From Fictibacillus nanhaiensis (GTDB taxonomy: Bacteria; Bacillota; Bacilli; Bacillales; Fictibacillaceae), in assembly GCF_023715445.1 (NCBI RefSeq), contig NZ_JAMBOD010000002.1, positions 363,362 through 427,361 of the forward strand: a stretch of 64,000 nucleotides of DNA, in the 5' to 3' direction. The position numbers and the translations under genes are program-made. How positions within the stretch are numbered: the first letter of the stretch is position 1; each line of letters starts with the position of its first letter. This document shows, one piece after another, positions 6,428 to 15,668 of the stretch. A model generated the notes under the pieces. That model made no database searches. It was given only the letters and a program-made list of their open reading frames with translations, and was not told the DNA's origin.

Positions 6428-8341
6428 TTAATGGATTGTTTCTAAAAGCTTATAAGCTTCTTCTTTTGTTTGAACAGCTAATAATTCTTCTCTATAATTT
6501 TCATCCATAAGTTTGCGAGAGAGCATCTGAAGAATTTTCAAATGTTCGTTTCCTTCACTATGCTTAGGAACGGCTATCATGAATATTAATTTAGCGGCTG
6601 TTCCATCAAGACTATTCCAGTCTACTCCATCACGCTTAAGTCCAAATACAACACTTGGCGTTTTAACTGATTCTGATTTCCCATGAGGAATAGCTATATT
6701 CATGCCGATTCCCGTTGTACTCTCTTTCTCACGGCTTAAAATTGCTTGTTTGAATTTTTCCTTTGATGAAAGAATACCTGAATCATCAAGTCTATTTATC
6801 ATTTCTTCAATGACATCATCTCTTGTAGAACCGTCTAAATCCAGATCAATTAGGTCAAGATTCGTAATATCTGTCAGCTTATTGATTGGTGTTTCTTCCT
6901 GAATTGTTTCATGTGAAACATTTTCCGATTCTTCCTCTGCTTCTTGATTTTCATTCTCTAAATCTTTTTTTAGGAAGTTAACTAAAAAGGCAGTAACGAA
7001 TACTCCAGCAATAACAGCGACAAAGAACATCAGCACATTATCTACCGCTCCAAGCACCGCAACGATAGGTCCTCCGTGCGCTACTCGATCTCCAACATTT
7101 CCTAGCATTGCAATAACAGACCCCGTCATTGAACCTGCCATTATACATGGTATTACGCGCAACGGATCTTGTGCAGCAAACGGAATGGCACCTTCTGTGA
7201 TTCCAAACAGACCCATTGTAAACGCTGCTTTTCCTGCTTCGCGTTCACCAGCTTGGAATTTTCTTTTGTTCAAGAAAGTCGCAACACCCATTCCGATAGG
7301 AGGGATACAGATTGCAGCTGCAATGGGACCCATGATTTCGTAGTTTCCTTCACCAATCATGGCTGAACCAAAAAGAAATGCTACTTTATTTACTGGTCCG
7401 CCCATATCAAAGGAGATCATCGCACCTAAGATTAATGCTAAAAGTAATGAGCTTGTCCCTTGCATACCAGCCAGCCACGCTGTTAATCCTTCAAATACTC
7501 CTGCAACAGGAGCACCGATCAGGAATACAAACGCTAAACCAACGATGAGTGAAGCTAATACAGGAATAATGATGATTGGCATGATAGGCTGAATGGCCTT
7601 TGGAACTTTAACTTTTTTGATAGCTAATGCAACATAACCAGCCAGGAAACCTGCGATTATACCTCCAAGGAAACCCGCTCCCGCTTCACTGCCATAAAAA
7701 CTCCCGTTGGCAGCGATATATCCCCCGATAATACCAGGTGCAAGTCCAGGCCGGTCAGCGATACTATAGGCAATAAATCCAGCTAAGATTGGTACCATGA
7801 ACGTAAAGGATGCTCCGCCAATCTTTTCTATCGTCTTCCAAAAGGAATCGTCCGGAATAACGATTCCTCCAGGAGTTTTCTCTCCTCCAAGTGTAAGAGC
7901 AATCGCAATCAGCAGTCCTCCGACTACGATGAAAGGCACCATAAAGGAAACTCCGTTCATGAGATGACGATAAACCGGGTTTTCTTTTTTATCTCTTTTC
8001 TTGATCTCTTTGATTTTAGAACCTGCTTTATATGCAGGTACTTCTCCATTCATAACCTTCTTTATAAGCTGTTCAGGTTTTCTAATCCCGTCTTGTACAC
8101 CTGTAACCAATAGCTTTTTACCGATGAACCTGTCCTTATTCACTGTTTTATCGGCTGCAATGATGATACCATCCGCTTCCTGAATATCTTTTTCGGTAAA
8201 TTCATTCTCAACCCCAATGGATCCTTGAGTTTCTATCTTTATTTGGATTCCCAGATTATCGGCTGCTTTTTGTAAATTTTCAGCAGCCATATACGTATGG
8301 GCTATTCCATTCGGGCATGAAGTAATAGCTAAAATTTTCAT
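6428..8341 (-). CDS. manP: Mannose-specific PTS permease EIIBCA
   Basis: This 637-aa fusion matches B. subtilis ManP closely from memory, in the order IIB-IIC-IIA. The phosphorylated IIB cysteine is C9 in ITSCPNG. The IIC membrane domain spans about residues 115-470 with NGVSFMVPFIVVGG and MISFDMGGPVNK. The IIA domain starts near 495 with its phosphohistidine in AIPHGK, about H553. It imports mannose and delivers mannose 6-phosphate to the cytoplasm. Start set at the ATG at 8341, six bases after AAAGGGGA, not 16 codons upstream. manR lies just upstream on the same strand and a cre site sits before the start. No manA isomerase gene lies downstream. Confidence 0.93.
   Translation of the reverse strand: MKILAITSCPNGIAHTYMAAENLQKAADNLGIQIKIETQGSIGVENEFTEKDIQEADGIIIAADKTVNKDRFIGKKLLVTGVQDGIRKPEQLIKKVMNGEVPAYKAGSKIKEIKKRDKKENPVYRHLMNGVSFMVPFIVVGGLLIAIALTLGGEKTPGGIVIPDDSFWKTIEKIGGASFTFMVPILAGFIAYSIADRPGLAPGIIGGYIAANGSFYGSEAGAGFLGGIIAGFLAGYVALAIKKVKVPKAIQPIMPIIIIPVLASLIVGLAFVFLIGAPVAGVFEGLTAWLAGMQGTSSLLLALILGAMISFDMGGPVNKVAFLFGSAMIGEGNYEIMGPIAAAICIPPIGMGVATFLNKRKFQAGEREAGKAAFTMGLFGITEGAIPFAAQDPLRVIPCIMAGSMTGSVIAMLGNVGDRVAHGGPIVAVLGAVDNVLMFFVAVIAGVFVTAFLVNFLKKDLENENQEAEEESENVSHETIQEETPINKLTDITNLDLIDLDLDGSTRDDVIEEMINRLDDSGILSSKEKFKQAILSREKESTTGIGMNIAIPHGKSESVKTPSVVFGLKRDGVDWNSLDGTAAKLIFMIAVPKHSEGNEHLKILQMLSRKLMDENYREELLAVQTKEEAYKLLETIH
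6905..6920. promoter_or_regulatory. parS-like site inside manP
   Basis: TGTTTCATGTGAAACA differs from the parS consensus TGTTTCACGTGAAACA by one central base, which breaks the CG centre. It could be a weak Spo0J/Noc-independent site or chance. Confidence 0.3.
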
Positions 8342-8363
8342 ATCTATTCCCCTTTGTTCAATC

Positions 8364-8378
8364 TGTAATCGCTTACAA
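8364..8378 (-). promoter_or_regulatory. cre site (CcpA) before manP
   Basis: The minus strand reads TTGTAAGCGATTACA, a full match to the catabolite-responsive element consensus (WTGNAANCGNWNNCA). It lies 23-37 bases before the manP ATG, just after a TATATT that could be the -10, so CcpA bound here would block transcription when glucose is available. Confidence 0.82.
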
Positions 8379-8420
8379 ACAATATACAATGAAAATTTAA
8401 TATAAAAAGTTTAAATTTTT

Positions 8421-8434
8421 TCCGGAGCTTCGGT
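8421..8434. promoter_or_regulatory. Inverted repeat upstream of manP, possible ManR target
   Basis: CCGGAGCTTCGG is an imperfect palindrome (one mismatch per arm) between the manR stop and the manP promoter. In B. subtilis ManR activates from a site just upstream of the manP -35, so the place fits; it could instead be a weak manR terminator. Confidence 0.35.
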
Positions 8435-8443
8435 AAAAATGAA

Positions 8444-10393
8444 TTATTTGTCTTCAATTACTTGCCGATAATGGGATAAGAACTTTACTATTTCATTTTC
8501 CTCTACTAATTTTTGAATCGCCGCAGGCTGTGAGGACAAATAGGAGATCTCCCGGAACAATTGCTGAGTATCAAACTTATTATCGTTTTTAATTGCAAGC
8601 ATAAACACGATAGAAACTTTTTCAGATCCCCAATCTATCGGATTTTTTAATGTTGCGACTGCAATAGCTGAATGCTTAATGAAGCTCGGATGTCCATGAG
8701 GTATAGCAATTGAAGACCCAATTGAAGTAGCCGACATTTTTTCCCGTAGAATTGCATTTTGTGAATACTCTTTTTCGGCATACCCCTTTTTATAGAGTGT
8801 GTTTGCCAGTTTTTCTATTAATTCATATTTACTGGTGTATTCCTCTTTTAAAAAGACTAAAAAGGGTGTCGTATATTTTAATAAAACTGATTCTTTAAAG
8901 TCATTTTCCTCTGGATTTTCCAGCTTTTTAATAAACTCCTGAAGCCTCTTTTCATCCGTAGCTGTTAATAGGGGCGACACAACAATATGAGGTACCTCGC
9001 TCTCTGGCAAAGAGACTGTACTTATTACGAGATCTACATTCTCTTTCTCTAAAAAAGAAGCTAAATCAGCTCTTGCTATACTTCCTGCTACATGGACAGA
9101 ATGGAAATTTTGTTCGATTTTTGTTCTTAAAAGCCTAGACATTCCAACACCCATATGGCATACGATAAGTATATTTTTTGTTTTGCCTCTTTTACCTTTT
9201 AGCCGTTCGATCGATGCCTGAAAGTGAAGTGTTAAATAGCCTGCTTCCTCTTCTGGGATATCTAAAGAGTGTATCTGGTTCACTTCTTCTAAAACATGAA
9301 TCACCATATCGAACATATACGGGTAAAGCTTCTTAATGTCTTGAAGCATTGGATTTGATACGGAAAGCCCATATTTCAACCGGTTTAAAGTTGTATACAA
9401 ATGTATCTGCAATCCTTCTTTTAATGCTGTATCATTTTGAAAATCAACCATACATAACTCTGACAGTTTAATAACTAATTCCTGAGTGACCTGATCAAGA
9501 AAAGGATTTTGTTCTGTATCTCCCTCAGTCCGGTAATCACGAAACTTTCCGCCTAATAAATGCAGCGTTAAATAAGCAAATTCTTCATCAGGAAATTTCA
9601 TTGAAAAGTATTGTTCAAGTTTTAATAAACATTCTTGAGCCCATTTATATTCTTTTTTATTTGTTACGTTAGAGATTTCATCGCTTGACATCGAAATAGA
9701 TTGTTTTAATTTAGTTCTTTTTATCATTAGAAGAATGTGAGCAGTCAATCCCTCCCTTGCTTCATCCGTAAAAAATAGAGAATGCCTTTTTTGAATGTTG
9801 TTTAATTCTTTTTTTACTATTTCAATCTCATGTGCAGAAAACTGCTGTTGAATAAAGGAATTGTTAAGTTCCCGGTTTGTGAGCAGCTCTGATATACGAG
9901 CTAACGCAACTCTCTTATTCCTTTCAGTTCCCTCAGCGATTAAACCGACATTTTGCTTCGTGATCAGTTTTATACTGTATTTATCCATCCACTTTTCTAA
10001 ATAATTTAAATCTTGTTTTACGACTGCTTTATTTAGAAAGTATCTCTCAGATAGTTCTTGAACGGTTATAGGCTTACTGTTCATCAAAAGATGATATGCT
10101 ATCTGGATTGCCCTCTCTTCATCAGCCGGTAGTTTTTCAGAAGCTTCAGCAAGGTTTAACCTATCAAAAAGCTTAGCATGATCTTCTTCGCTCATTTCCA
10201 GATATACTCCCAATCCTGGTTTGCGTATTAAAATTGCTTGTGAATTCTCTGCAAGATATTTTTCTATTTCTTTCAAATCACTCCGAACGGTTTTTTCAGA
10301 GCAGCCTAATTTATCAGCTATATCTTGTACTAGCAAATGCTTTCCAGCCTGATTTAACAGCATTCGGAGTGTTGTTATTTGTCTCTCATTCAT
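8444..10393 (-). CDS. manR: PRD-containing transcriptional activator of the mannose operon
   Basis: This 649-aa regulator has an N-terminal winged HTH (QDIADKLGCSEKTVRSDLKEIEKYL), a second HTH-like part (QELSERYFLNKAVVKQDL), two PRD domains (about 180-395), an EIIB-like domain with its cysteine in NILIVCHMGVGMSR, and a C-terminal EIIA-like domain with its histidine in SIAIPHGH. In this family, phosphorylation of PRD, EIIB and EIIA residues by HPr and the cognate permease switches activation. Start at the ATG at 10393 after ACAGGTGAT, 12 codons inside the longest frame. It lies 102 bases before manP in the same direction, which fits control of manP. Confidence 0.92.
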   Translation of the reverse strand: MNERQITTLRMLLNQAGKHLLVQDIADKLGCSEKTVRSDLKEIEKYLAENSQAILIRKPGLGVYLEMSEEDHAKLFDRLNLAEASEKLPADEERAIQIAYHLLMNSKPITVQELSERYFLNKAVVKQDLNYLEKWMDKYSIKLITKQNVGLIAEGTERNKRVALARISELLTNRELNNSFIQQQFSAHEIEIVKKELNNIQKRHSLFFTDEAREGLTAHILLMIKRTKLKQSISMSSDEISNVTNKKEYKWAQECLLKLEQYFSMKFPDEEFAYLTLHLLGGKFRDYRTEGDTEQNPFLDQVTQELVIKLSELCMVDFQNDTALKEGLQIHLYTTLNRLKYGLSVSNPMLQDIKKLYPYMFDMVIHVLEEVNQIHSLDIPEEEAGYLTLHFQASIERLKGKRGKTKNILIVCHMGVGMSRLLRTKIEQNFHSVHVAGSIARADLASFLEKENVDLVISTVSLPESEVPHIVVSPLLTATDEKRLQEFIKKLENPEENDFKESVLLKYTTPFLVFLKEEYTSKYELIEKLANTLYKKGYAEKEYSQNAILREKMSATSIGSSIAIPHGHPSFIKHSAIAVATLKNPIDWGSEKVSIVFMLAIKNDNKFDTQQLFREISYLSSQPAAIQKLVEENEIVKFLSHYRQVIEDK

Positions 10394-10490
10394 TTTTATC
10401 ACCTGTTTGCAAATTGAGATTATTCTCAATACCTATCTCTATTATGTATAATTTACCTATTAGACAATCATTTTTGCGGGAGACGATACT

Positions 10491-11351
10491 ATGGGAGATA
10501 GCTCATCTAATTTTATATTGCATGCTAAAAGCAGCCAGTTCCACTGGGAAGGAAACGGCCAGCTTTCAATCAAAACCTTTTCCAATGGAAAAGCGCATTA
10601 TAAAACCACTAAAGGATATTATGCAGTTGAAGAAAGCAGATACCTCCTGCTTAATAACGGCCCCTACGCAATAACAATCGATGATGAAACCGAGGTTGAA
10701 TCTTTTTGCATTTTTTTTAAAGAAGGGTTCAGCGAGGAAATTTATCGTGGGTTAAACGAGTCCTCAGATCAATTGCTGTCTGACCCGTTTAAAGAAACAA
10801 GCTCTATCGGTTTTTTTGAAAAAACGTATAATCAAAGTAACACAATCTCTCACCAGATTCAGATGTTTAAACAGCGCTCTGCCGACAACGATTCACTTTG
10901 GCAGGAGCAACAGTTTCATGCTATTATGCAGTCTATTTTATTTGAACATATGAAAACATTAAAGGAAGTTGATTCTCTTGATGCTCTGCGAAGTTCCACC
11001 CGAAATGAAATCTATAAGAGGATCATCACCGCGCATGATTATATTCGAGCTTATTATAATAAGCAAATAACACTTGATAATATCGCCAAGGCTGCTAGCT
11101 TATCAACTAACCACCTGCTTCGAAATTACGCAAAGATATACAACAAAACTCCATACCAGCACATCACGGAACTTAGGATTCAAAAAGCATTTTTACTCTT
11201 AAAAAATTTTGATTACAGCATGACAGATATTACATTTGAAGTTGGTTTGAATAACCCTGTCTCCTTTAGTAAATGGTTTAAACAGCATACGGGTACTTCT
11301 CCCCTTCAATTTCGAAAAAAGGTGATATTGGATAAGAATGAATTAGTTTAA
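10491..11351 (+). CDS. AraC-family transcriptional regulator
   Basis: This 286-aa protein has an N-terminal cupin-like sensor (about 1-110, with YLLLNNGPYAITI) and two C-terminal helix-turn-helix motifs. These are ITLDNIAKAASLSTNHLLRNY near 195-215 and MTDITFEVGLNNPVSFSKWFK near 245-268, the AraC hallmark. It is divergent from manR across 97 bases and 46 bases ahead of a VOC gene on the same strand, its most likely target. The effector is unknown. Confidence 0.88.
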   Translation: MGDSSSNFILHAKSSQFHWEGNGQLSIKTFSNGKAHYKTTKGYYAVEESRYLLLNNGPYAITIDDETEVESFCIFFKEGFSEEIYRGLNESSDQLLSDPFKETSSIGFFEKTYNQSNTISHQIQMFKQRSADNDSLWQEQQFHAIMQSILFEHMKTLKEVDSLDALRSSTRNEIYKRIITAHDYIRAYYNKQITLDNIAKAASLSTNHLLRNYAKIYNKTPYQHITELRIQKAFLLLKNFDYSMTDITFEVGLNNPVSFSKWFKQHTGTSPLQFRKKVILDKNELV

Positions 11352-11397
11352 TAGATTATGATCATTTTAGTAAAACATTTTAAAGGGGAGATTACTC

Positions 11398-11787
11398 ATG
11401 ACAACTCAAACAAAAGTTATTCAAAAGGTTGGTCAAATCGGTGTACCTGTTCAGAATCTGGAGCGGGCACTTGAATTTTACAGAGACAAACTTGGATTGC
11501 AGCTTCTTTTTCATACAGACAGACTCGCCCTTCTACAATGTGATAGTGTCCGGATATTACTGAGCCTTCCGGAAAAAGAAGAGTTTGCGCAATCAAGCTC
11601 AGTTATCTATTTCCAAGTAGAAGACCTCACAAAAACCTACCATGAATTAAAAGAAAAAGGTGTATCCTTTATAGATAAACCTCATATTGTTGGTAAAATG
11701 GAACAAACAGAAATATGGATGGCGTTCTTTAAAGATACGGAAGATCATACACATGCTTTCATGAGTGAAGTGCAAAAGCAATCGTAA
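11398..11787 (+). CDS. VOC/glyoxalase-fold protein
   Basis: This 129-aa protein shows the paired beta-alpha-beta-beta-beta modules of the vicinal oxygen chelate family: VPVQNLERALEFYRDKLGLQLLFHT at the start and ETEIWMAFFKDTEDHTHAFMSE-like sequence at the end. Members include glyoxalase I, dioxygenases and antibiotic-binding proteins; the substrate is unknown. AAAGGGGAG precedes the ATG. It follows the AraC gene and is probably cotranscribed with it. A fragment of an unrelated permease begins two bases after its stop codon. Confidence 0.85.
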   Translation: MTTQTKVIQKVGQIGVPVQNLERALEFYRDKLGLQLLFHTDRLALLQCDSVRILLSLPEKEEFAQSSSVIYFQVEDLTKTYHELKEKGVSFIDKPHIVGKMEQTEIWMAFFKDTEDHTHAFMSEVQKQS

Positions 11788-11788
11788 A

Positions 11789-11998
11789 GTAGGACATCTT
11801 TTAAAAGATGTTTTCGGAATACCATTAGTGATCGGACGGCTTCATAGTTATTTCGCCGTTCAATCTGGCTGGTTTCTATTTGGGGCTGAAGTATGGACAT
11901 CTATAGTAGTGGTTATGGTTATTTATACAGTTCTCTACTCTGTATTCGGTATGTTATCCGTGCTTTATTACAAAAGCTTAATTTCAGAAGCTTTATGA
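11789..11998 (+). pseudogene. C-terminal remnant of a BceB/YxdM-type ABC permease
   Basis: The frame encodes VFGIPLVIGRLHS, then a hydrophobic segment VVVMVIYTVLYSVFGMLSV and YYKSLI, which resembles the last membrane helix and tail of peptide-antibiotic ABC permeases (BceB, YxdM, YvcS). About 70 codons remain of a gene normally near 620-670. No ribosome-binding site and no ATPase gene are nearby. It begins just after the VOC stop, so it is probably what was left by a deletion. Confidence 0.6.
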
Positions 11999-12001
11999 TT
12001 T

Positions 12002-12030
12002 AAGCTCCAGCAGGATAGTTGGAGCTTTCT
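12002..12030 (+). terminator. Hairpin after the permease remnant
   Basis: AAGCTCCA and TGGAGCTT form an 8-bp stem followed by TCTTAATTTT. It probably was the terminator of the lost permease gene and now ends the AraC-VOC transcript. Confidence 0.6.
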
Positions 12031-12060
12031 TAATTTTCCCTTTATTTTCTATTATACTTT

Positions 12061-12387
12061 TTAAACAAATTCGGATTTTAATTTCATTGCACCAAACCCA
12101 TCGATCTTGCAGTCAATATCATGATCACCTTCTACAAGACGGATGCCTTTTACTTTTGTACCAATTTTAATAACCGATGATGTTCCTTTTACTTTAAGGT
12201 CCTTGATTACAGTTACTGTATCTCCATCGCTTAAGACATTTCCATTAGAATCTTTAATAACTTTAGCATCGTCGTTGCTTTCGTTTTCTTGTGACCATTC
12301 ATAAGCACATTCCGGACAAACAAAGAGACTTCCATCTTCGTATGTGTATTCAGAATTGCATTTTGGTCAGTTAGGCAAGTTAGACAT
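12061..12387 (-). pseudogene. phnA: PhnA/YjdM-type zinc-ribbon protein with in-frame TGA at codon 7
   Basis: From the ATG at 12387 (after GGGG) the frame reads MSNLPN, stop, [20 protein letters not shown] and on for 108 codons to a normal stop. PhnA homologues have CPKC here, so the first zinc cysteine codon TGC or TGT has become TGA (complement of 12367-12369). The rest is intact, including [23 protein letters not shown] and the end [10 protein letters not shown]. No other start codon lies between the stop and the second CPEC. It is either a fresh nonsense mutation, a sequencing error or a read-through case. Phosphonate involvement of PhnA is doubtful in the family. Confidence 0.85.
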
Positions 12388-12438
12388 TTTGGTCCCCCTT
12401 ATCTTCATTTTATTGTAACACCATTTCTTTTCATTAAT

Positions 12439-12467
12439 AAAAAAAGACGAGAAAGAATCTTCTCGCC
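12439..12467 (-). terminator. Terminator of mqo
   Basis: CGAGAA and TTCTCG pair; on the minus strand the stem is followed by seven T residues. Confidence 0.8.
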
Positions 12468-12530
12468 CCTGTGATTGAATCGTTGGCTTACTAACTAAGA
12501 TTTTTGAAAAAAGAACCTTCAATCAAAGAA

Positions 12531-14033
12531 TTAACTATAGACCAGTTCTTTTTCGCTAAGTCCAAGCGTCTGCCCTGTTGAAGAATGAATCTCTTGGAAA
12601 AGCTCTGGGTTATCCACTAGTGATACACCATAAGAAGGAATCATTTCTTTTATTTTCGGTTCCCACTCATGCATATACTGCGGGAAGCATTTTTCTAATA
12701 CTTCAAGCATAACGTGAACGGCAGTAGAAGCACCCGGAGAAGCGCCGAGTAATGCAGCTATCGACCCATCAGCGGCACTAACAACTTCCGTACCAAATTG
12801 AAGAGTTCCTTTACCGCCGGCATCAGTATCTTTAATAACTTGTACACGTTGGCCCGCTACCACTATCTCCCAATCCTCGCTTTTAGCGTTCGGAATAAAC
12901 TCGCGCAATTCTTCCATTCTCTTTTCATTCGATAACAGTACTTGCTGGATCAGGTATTTTGTAAGTCCCATCTCTTTTACACCTGCCGCCAGCATAGTAA
13001 AGAGATTATTCGGTTTTACGGAACCGATCAAATCAAAATTCGAACCGGTTTTCAAGAACTTTGGTGAGAAGCCGGCAAATGGGCCAAACAGCAAAGTTTT
13101 TTGGTTGTCGATATATCTTGTATCTAAATGCGGTACAGACATTGGAGGAGCACCGACCTTAGCCTTACCGTACACTTTTGCATGATGCTGTGCGACAACC
13201 TCTGGATTGTTACATACCAAAAATAGTCCGCTTACCGGGAATCCTCCAATGTGTTTTGACTCAGGAATACCGGTTTTTTGCAGTATAGGCAAGCTTGCGC
13301 CCCCAGCCCCGATAAAGACAAATCTTGCAGTATGGCATTCGATTTTACCACTATTGATATCATTCACTTTCACTTCCCACAAGCCGTCGCTGGTACGTTT
13401 AATATCCATAACACTATGCTTGTAGTTGATCTCGACGTTCTCACTCTTTAAGTGGTCGAACAACATGCGGGTTAATGCACCAAAGTTGACATCCGTTCCC
13501 GAATCGATTTTTGTTGCCGCAATTGGTTCATTTAATGTACGTCCTTCCATGATAAGCGGAAGCCATTCTATCAGTTTCTCAGGGTCATTGGTAAATTCAA
13601 TCCCTTGAAACAAGGGATTGTTTGAAAGCGCTTTAAAACGTTTTTTCAAAAATGCTATATTTTCTTCTCCTTGCACTAAACTTATATGAGGTAATGGCAT
13701 GATAAAATCTTCCGGATTACGAATCAGATTGCTGTTTACAAGATATGACCAAAACTGTCTTGAAAGCTGAAACTGTTCATTAACTTTTACAGCTTTACTA
13801 ATATCTATAGATCCGTCCGGTTTTTCGCTTGTGTAGTTAAGCTCGCATAGTGCAGCATGCCCCGTACCCGCATTATTCCATTCGTTAGAGCTTTCTTCTC
13901 CTGCGTTTGCGAGTTTCTCAAACACTTTGATTTCCCATTCTGGTGCTAACTCTTTCAGTAATGATCCCAAAGTCGCGCTCATGACTCCGGCACCAATTAA
14001 GATAACGTCTGTTATTTTCTGTACGCTGCTCAT
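12531..14033 (-). CDS. mqo: Malate:quinone oxidoreductase
   Basis: This 500-aa FAD protein oxidises malate to oxaloacetate and passes electrons to the membrane quinone pool, bypassing NAD malate dehydrogenase. The N-terminus holds the dinucleotide-binding [14 protein letters not shown], then [30 protein letters not shown], which is diagnostic for Mqo. Near the C-terminus [22 protein letters not shown] is also typical. AAGGAAGG precedes the ATG. It is a single gene with its own terminator, and a second terminator-like hairpin sits upstream in its leader. Confidence 0.94.
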   Translation of the reverse strand: MSSVQKITDVILIGAGVMSATLGSLLKELAPEWEIKVFEKLANAGEESSNEWNNAGTGHAALCELNYTSEKPDGSIDISKAVKVNEQFQLSRQFWSYLVNSNLIRNPEDFIMPLPHISLVQGEENIAFLKKRFKALSNNPLFQGIEFTNDPEKLIEWLPLIMEGRTLNEPIAATKIDSGTDVNFGALTRMLFDHLKSENVEINYKHSVMDIKRTSDGLWEVKVNDINSGKIECHTARFVFIGAGGASLPILQKTGIPESKHIGGFPVSGLFLVCNNPEVVAQHHAKVYGKAKVGAPPMSVPHLDTRYIDNQKTLLFGPFAGFSPKFLKTGSNFDLIGSVKPNNLFTMLAAGVKEMGLTKYLIQQVLLSNEKRMEELREFIPNAKSEDWEIVVAGQRVQVIKDTDAGGKGTLQFGTEVVSAADGSIAALLGASPGASTAVHVMLEVLEKCFPQYMHEWEPKIKEMIPSYGVSLVDNPELFQEIHSSTGQTLGLSEKELVYS

Positions 14034-14060
14034 AATTACCTTCCTTGTCGCCTATATTTG

Positions 14061-14086
14061 AAAAAAAGAGCAGGCGCTCCTGCTTA
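14061..14086 (-). terminator. Terminator-like hairpin in the mqo leader
   Basis: On the minus strand GCAGG-AGCG-CCTGC is followed by TC and seven T residues, 28 bases before the mqo ATG. It would end transcripts that start upstream, so it is a candidate attenuator or the end of a small RNA. Confidence 0.65.
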
Positions 14087-14383
14087 GGTAGCACAAAAAG
14101 CAAGATGCCTTCTAGGAACATACCTTTTCTGTCAAAATTAAAAACCATACATAGTCTATTATAATTATTTATAGATAAAAATATCTAGTATTATCTGAAA
14201 TTATAAACGATTTAAGCACGTAAAAAAATGAGAAGTCTTTCCACTAGGCTTAAGAACACACAAAAACCAAGGCCTTCACTCGGTTTTTTACACGTGTTAA
14301 AGGATTGGTGTGCCATTACTTGTGATAAGGTTGTCCGTAGTGTATCTAAATGACAATTTTACAAAAATATAATTTTAACTGAC
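14087..14383. other. Intergenic region upstream of mqo
   Basis: No supported gene. TAGATA-AAAA-TATCTA (14172-14187) is a palindrome beside TATAAT-like minus-strand sequences and may be an operator. AAAAACC and GGTTTTT (about 14262-14289) form another hairpin. A convincing -35 for mqo was not found. Confidence 0.35.
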
Positions 14384-14418
14384 AAAAAAGGCAGCTCCCT
14401 GATGAGGGATAGCTACCT
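14384..14418 (-). terminator. Terminator of the yellow/MRJP-type gene
   Basis: GCTATCCCT pairs with AGGGAGCTGC on the minus strand, then six T residues. It lies after the old stop codon at 14432, not after the premature one. Confidence 0.75.
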
Positions 14419-14431
14419 TCGTTTAAGATTA

Positions 14432-15495
14432 TTATGAAAAGGTAGGAGCAGGGAATTCATCAATTCTCATACGAAGTAAACTATATGGTTTTTCCCGCAG
14501 GTCTCTTCCATAATGAAATCTCGCCTGCCGATGTAATTGATTCACAATGACATATAAGATAAAATTCTCGGGTCATGTGCGATGGTTTCCATTGCGCCAT
14601 TTGGTAATATCTTCCGGATACTGTTGTTTTCATAGTCTCCCGCATAAACGGTTCCTTTTGCGCCGGTGATCATTCCATCAGACGCACCTTTTTCCCCCCA
14701 ATACTGCACATATTGGGATAAATTCATGTCCTGTATCCTTCTGTCTCTTAGGGCTACTGTTGAGATTGAGAACAGTTGACGGCTGGTTAGCGGAGCATAA
14801 AATAAAACCTTTCCATCAGGAGAAATCGCTAAACTATCGGAAGCCAATCTAAATGGGAAAGTCGAGCCGTCCGGGTTTCGATTCATCAAAATTTTACCTT
14901 CTACTTTCGGTAAAAAATAGGGATCAGGTGAAGTTGATTTTGCCCCATTTAACCGTCTAAACGCGTCCCCATTTTCTAAATCTACGACGATAATAGCCCC
15001 TGGCCCTCTTGAAGAAGAATCCGTAATATATGCATAGCCTGCTCTTCCAACCCGAAAATCCAAACGGACATCATTCAGATAAGTTGTTGGCAAGACAACA
15101 TCTTCTGTAAAGGTATATACTCTCCTTATTGTATTCGTGCTTAAATCAACAGCAACTAATTTTGCTCCCCCTTGAATAGGTTCAGAAAAATTTGTTGCCC
15201 CTGTATCTAGTACCCAAAGTGTTCCTCTTCCATCAGCAACGATACTTTGGACACTGACGAAAGACATTGTAATATTACCAATATTAACCAAATTGGTTTC
15301 TAAACTGGGATAAGGCTGCAATTCACCCTCAACAATTTCCGCCACAGCAAATTGAACGTCGTCTCCCCATTTCGGAAAACAAACAAAAATACGACCGGTT
15401 TCGGAAACGCTGACACCTGTAGGCATAGCCCCATAAAAAGCATGCACCAGTTCAAACTGCCCAAAATATTTTTCCATAGGTAACATAGGTTGCAT
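14432..15495 (-). pseudogene. Royal-jelly/yellow-family beta-propeller protein with frameshifted 3' end
   Basis: The open frame 14542-15495 encodes 317 residues of the MRJP/yellow (dopachrome-tautomerase-related) family: GRIFVCFPKWGD, LWVLDTGATN, DVRLDF, GYAYITDSS, DPYFLP, SDSLAISPDG, SDGMITGAKGTVYAGDYENNSI. After DPRIL it ends in SYMSL and stop. In another frame just downstream the expected family end continues: LYVIVNQLHRQARF, then GRDLREKPYSLLRMRIDEF, to a stop at 14432-14434. A deletion of unknown length near 14560 with a frame change explains this. The start is good (AGGAGG, five bases, ATG). Function in bacteria is unknown. Confidence 0.82.
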
Positions 15496-15668
15496 GATAT
15501 CCTCCTCATCAAATCCGAACGGATATCAACTATATATGACGAAAATTTTTTGTAAGTGCCTGGTTCTTGATAAATTATTCTATCGTGATGGATGCTGTGG
15601 GTTTCAATTTCCCATTATAAAAATGTTGGTTTTATTAACGCTAGAATGAAATTATTTAAGAACCTCAT

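Noticed and set aside
10234..10674. 146-codon plus-strand ORF over the manR start and araC
   Set aside because: It covers the manR N-terminus in antisense and the AraC gene in another frame; both are better supported.
12361..12387. Selenocysteine at the phnA TGA
   Set aside because: No downstream SECIS hairpin was recognised and Bacillaceae generally lack the pathway; a mutation or error is more likely.
13918..14148. 76-codon minus-strand ORF overlapping the mqo start
   Set aside because: It reads the mqo terminator hairpin and the mqo N-terminus in another frame; no ribosome-binding site.
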